Positions 5,951 through 6,941 of a stretch of 6,941 bases of DNA are shown here, in pieces. The position numbers were made by a program, and so were the translations under genes. Position 1 is the stretch's first letter. Each line of letters starts with the position of its first letter. Source of the DNA: Acholeplasmatales bacterium (GTDB taxonomy: Bacteria > Bacillota_I > Bacilli_A > Acholeplasmatales > Anaeroplasmataceae); NCBI GenBank assembly GCA_016288675.1, contig JAEELC010000165.1:1-6941 (forward strand), in the 5' to 3' direction. The notes beneath the pieces are model-generated. The model saw nothing but the letters and a program-made list of their open reading frames with translations, made no database searches and was not told the origin of the DNA.

Positions 5951-6941
5951 TTTGTTCACCTACTCCTTTCTGTTGTGTTGTATAGATATCCTTATAGATT
6001 TCATTGTTTTCAAGTAATTCTTGATGAGTACCATAACCATTAATCTTACCATCATCAAGTACGATAATATGATCACAATCTTCTACTGAAGAAATACGTT
6101 GAGCAATAATAATCTTTGTAGTTTCAGGAATTTCTTCTTTAAAGGCTTTTCTAATTAAAGAATCAGTCTTTGTATCTACTGCACTTGTAGAGTCATCAAG
6201 AATTAAGATTCTTGGCTTCTTAACTAATGCACGTGCAATACATAATCTTTGTCTTTGACCACCAGAAACGTTAGCTCCACCTTGGTCAATATGTGAATTA
6301 TATTTATCAGGGAATGTTTGAATAAATTCATCTGCTTGAGCAAGCTTAGCTGCATGAATTAATTCTTCATCAGTAGCATTCTCATTACCCCAACGTAAAT
6401 TATCAAGAATTGAACCAGTAAATAAGACATTCTTTTGTAATACTACTGCTACATTATCACGTAAAGTCTTAACATCATAATCTTTTACGTTTTCACCGGC
6501 TACAATTAATTCACCATTTGTAACATCATATAAACGAGGAATAAGGTTAACTAAAGTTGACTTAGCAGAACCTGTACCACCAATAACACCAACAACTTCA
6601 CCAGAAACAATCTTAAGATTAATATTGCTCAAGTTTAGCTTTTCTTCATTTGTAGATTCTCCTGAATAAGAGAAATTTACATTCTTAAATTCAATTGAAC
6701 CATCTTTTACATTTGTTAAAGCCTTATCGTTATTTTTAATAGTAGGCTCTTCATTTAATACTTCACGAATACGCTTAGCACTTGATGAGGCCATTGAAAT
6801 CATAACAATTACAAATGATATCATCATTAAAGCACCTAAAATTTGCATAACGAATGCAACTAAAGCACTAAAATCACCTGCAGTCATTGTCCCTTTATAG
6901 AATAAAGAACCACCTAAGAAACAGATAATTAAAATGCAGAA
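5943..6941 (-). CDS. ABC exporter subunit with degenerate ATPase site (heterodimer partner 1), C-terminal part
   Basis: The last 332 residues of an ABC exporter half-transporter whose 5' end lies past base 6941. The frame stays open to the window edge, reading FCILIICFLGGLSLFYKG before an internal Met at 6887, which is typical of the fifth membrane helix and the loop before MTAGDFSALV; 6887 is therefore not the start. Helix six is at about residues 25-52. ATPase motifs in this fragment: Walker A GGTGSAKS (121-128, Ala in place of the last Gly), Q-loop Gln169, signature VSGGQ (225-229), Walker B LILDD with Asp250 where the catalytic Glu belongs, and Gln281 in place of the switch His (IAQRIS). 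This is the degenerate-site pattern of heterodimeric exporters; the intact signature should complete the active site of its partner. It is upstream of, and overlaps by 8 bases, the partner gene. The promoter is outside the window. Confidence 0.92.
   Translation of the reverse strand, partial: FCILIICFLGGSLFYKGTMTAGDFSALVAFVMQILGALMMISFVIVMISMASSSAKRIREVLNEEPTIKNNDKALTNVKDGSIEFKNVNFSYSGESTNEEKLNLSNINLKIVSGEVVGVIGGTGSAKSTLVNLIPRLYDVTNGELIVAGENVKDYDVKTLRDNVAVVLQKNVLFTGSILDNLRWGNENATDEELIHAAKLAQADEFIQTFPDKYNSHIDQGGANVSGGQRQRLCIARALVKKPRILILDDSTSAVDTKTDSLIRKAFKEEIPETTKIIIAQRISSVEDCDHIIVLDDGKINGYGTHQELLENNEIYKDIYTTQQKGVGEQNA
5956..5968 (-). promoter_or_regulatory. Ribosome binding site deciding the start of the second exporter gene
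   Basis: The minus strand reads AAGGAGTAGGTGA before the ATG at 5950. AGGTGA is 5 bases and AAGGAG 12 bases from this ATG, but AAGGAG is only 3 bases from the GTG at 5959 and AGGTGA overlaps that GTG. The ATG is therefore the better start. The site lies inside the end of the upstream gene, which favours coupled translation. Confidence 0.7.

Noticed and set aside
5951..5959. GTG start at 5959 for the second exporter gene
   Set aside because: AAGGAG would be only 3 bases away and AGGTGA overlaps the codon; the ATG at 5950 has better spacing.
301..6941. Mycoplasma-type genetic code (TGA as tryptophan)
   Set aside because: The AT-richness raised the question, but tryptophans are encoded by TGG and no in-frame TGA is seen; stops are TAA and TAG.
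1..6941. Mobile element, phage, CRISPR array, or tRNA/rRNA gene
   Set aside because: No transposase, integrase, long inverted or direct repeats, regularly spaced repeats, or tRNA-like cloverleaf were seen on either strand.

Overview
This window comes from a low-GC Gram-positive-type bacterium (Bacillota; a gut Erysipelotrichia- or Clostridia-like lineage is my inference). The support is the AT-rich sequence, TAA/TAG stops, TGG for tryptophan with no in-frame TGA, purine-rich Shine-Dalgarno sites, extended -10 promoters, and proteins that resemble Bacillota families. All recognised genes lie on the minus strand, so transcription runs from high to low coordinates. Gene density is normal and no mobile element, RNA gene or CRISPR array is visible.

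In transcription order: (1) 6941-4031 holds two overlapping genes for a heterodimeric ABC exporter. The first is cut by the right window edge and has the degenerate ATPase motifs; the second is complete and has the catalytic ones. A hairpin terminator follows at 3992-4021. (2) 3902-3099 is a single-gene unit for a short-chain dehydrogenase of the gluconate 5-dehydrogenase type. It has a clear promoter, a cre-like operator over the -35 box, a strong ribosome binding site and its own terminator (3063-3091). (3) 2990-301 is a two-gene tldD-pmbA (tldE) operon with its own promoter and a terminator at 272-295. Its products should form the TldD/TldE peptide protease, with the zinc site in TldD only. 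(4) 198-1 is the start of a YitT-family membrane protein, cut by the left edge.

The four units look functionally independent: export, sugar-acid metabolism under likely catabolite control, peptide proteolysis, and a membrane protein of unknown role. Each complete unit is closed by a factor-independent terminator. The intergenic gaps (199-300, 2991-3098, 3903-4030) are all short and are filled by terminators, promoters and ribosome binding sites; I saw no small gene in them. I found no convincing new system. The most useful points are the operator of the dehydrogenase gene, the complementary motif degeneracy of the exporter pair, the extra segment before the ATPase domain of the second exporter subunit, and two start-site corrections.
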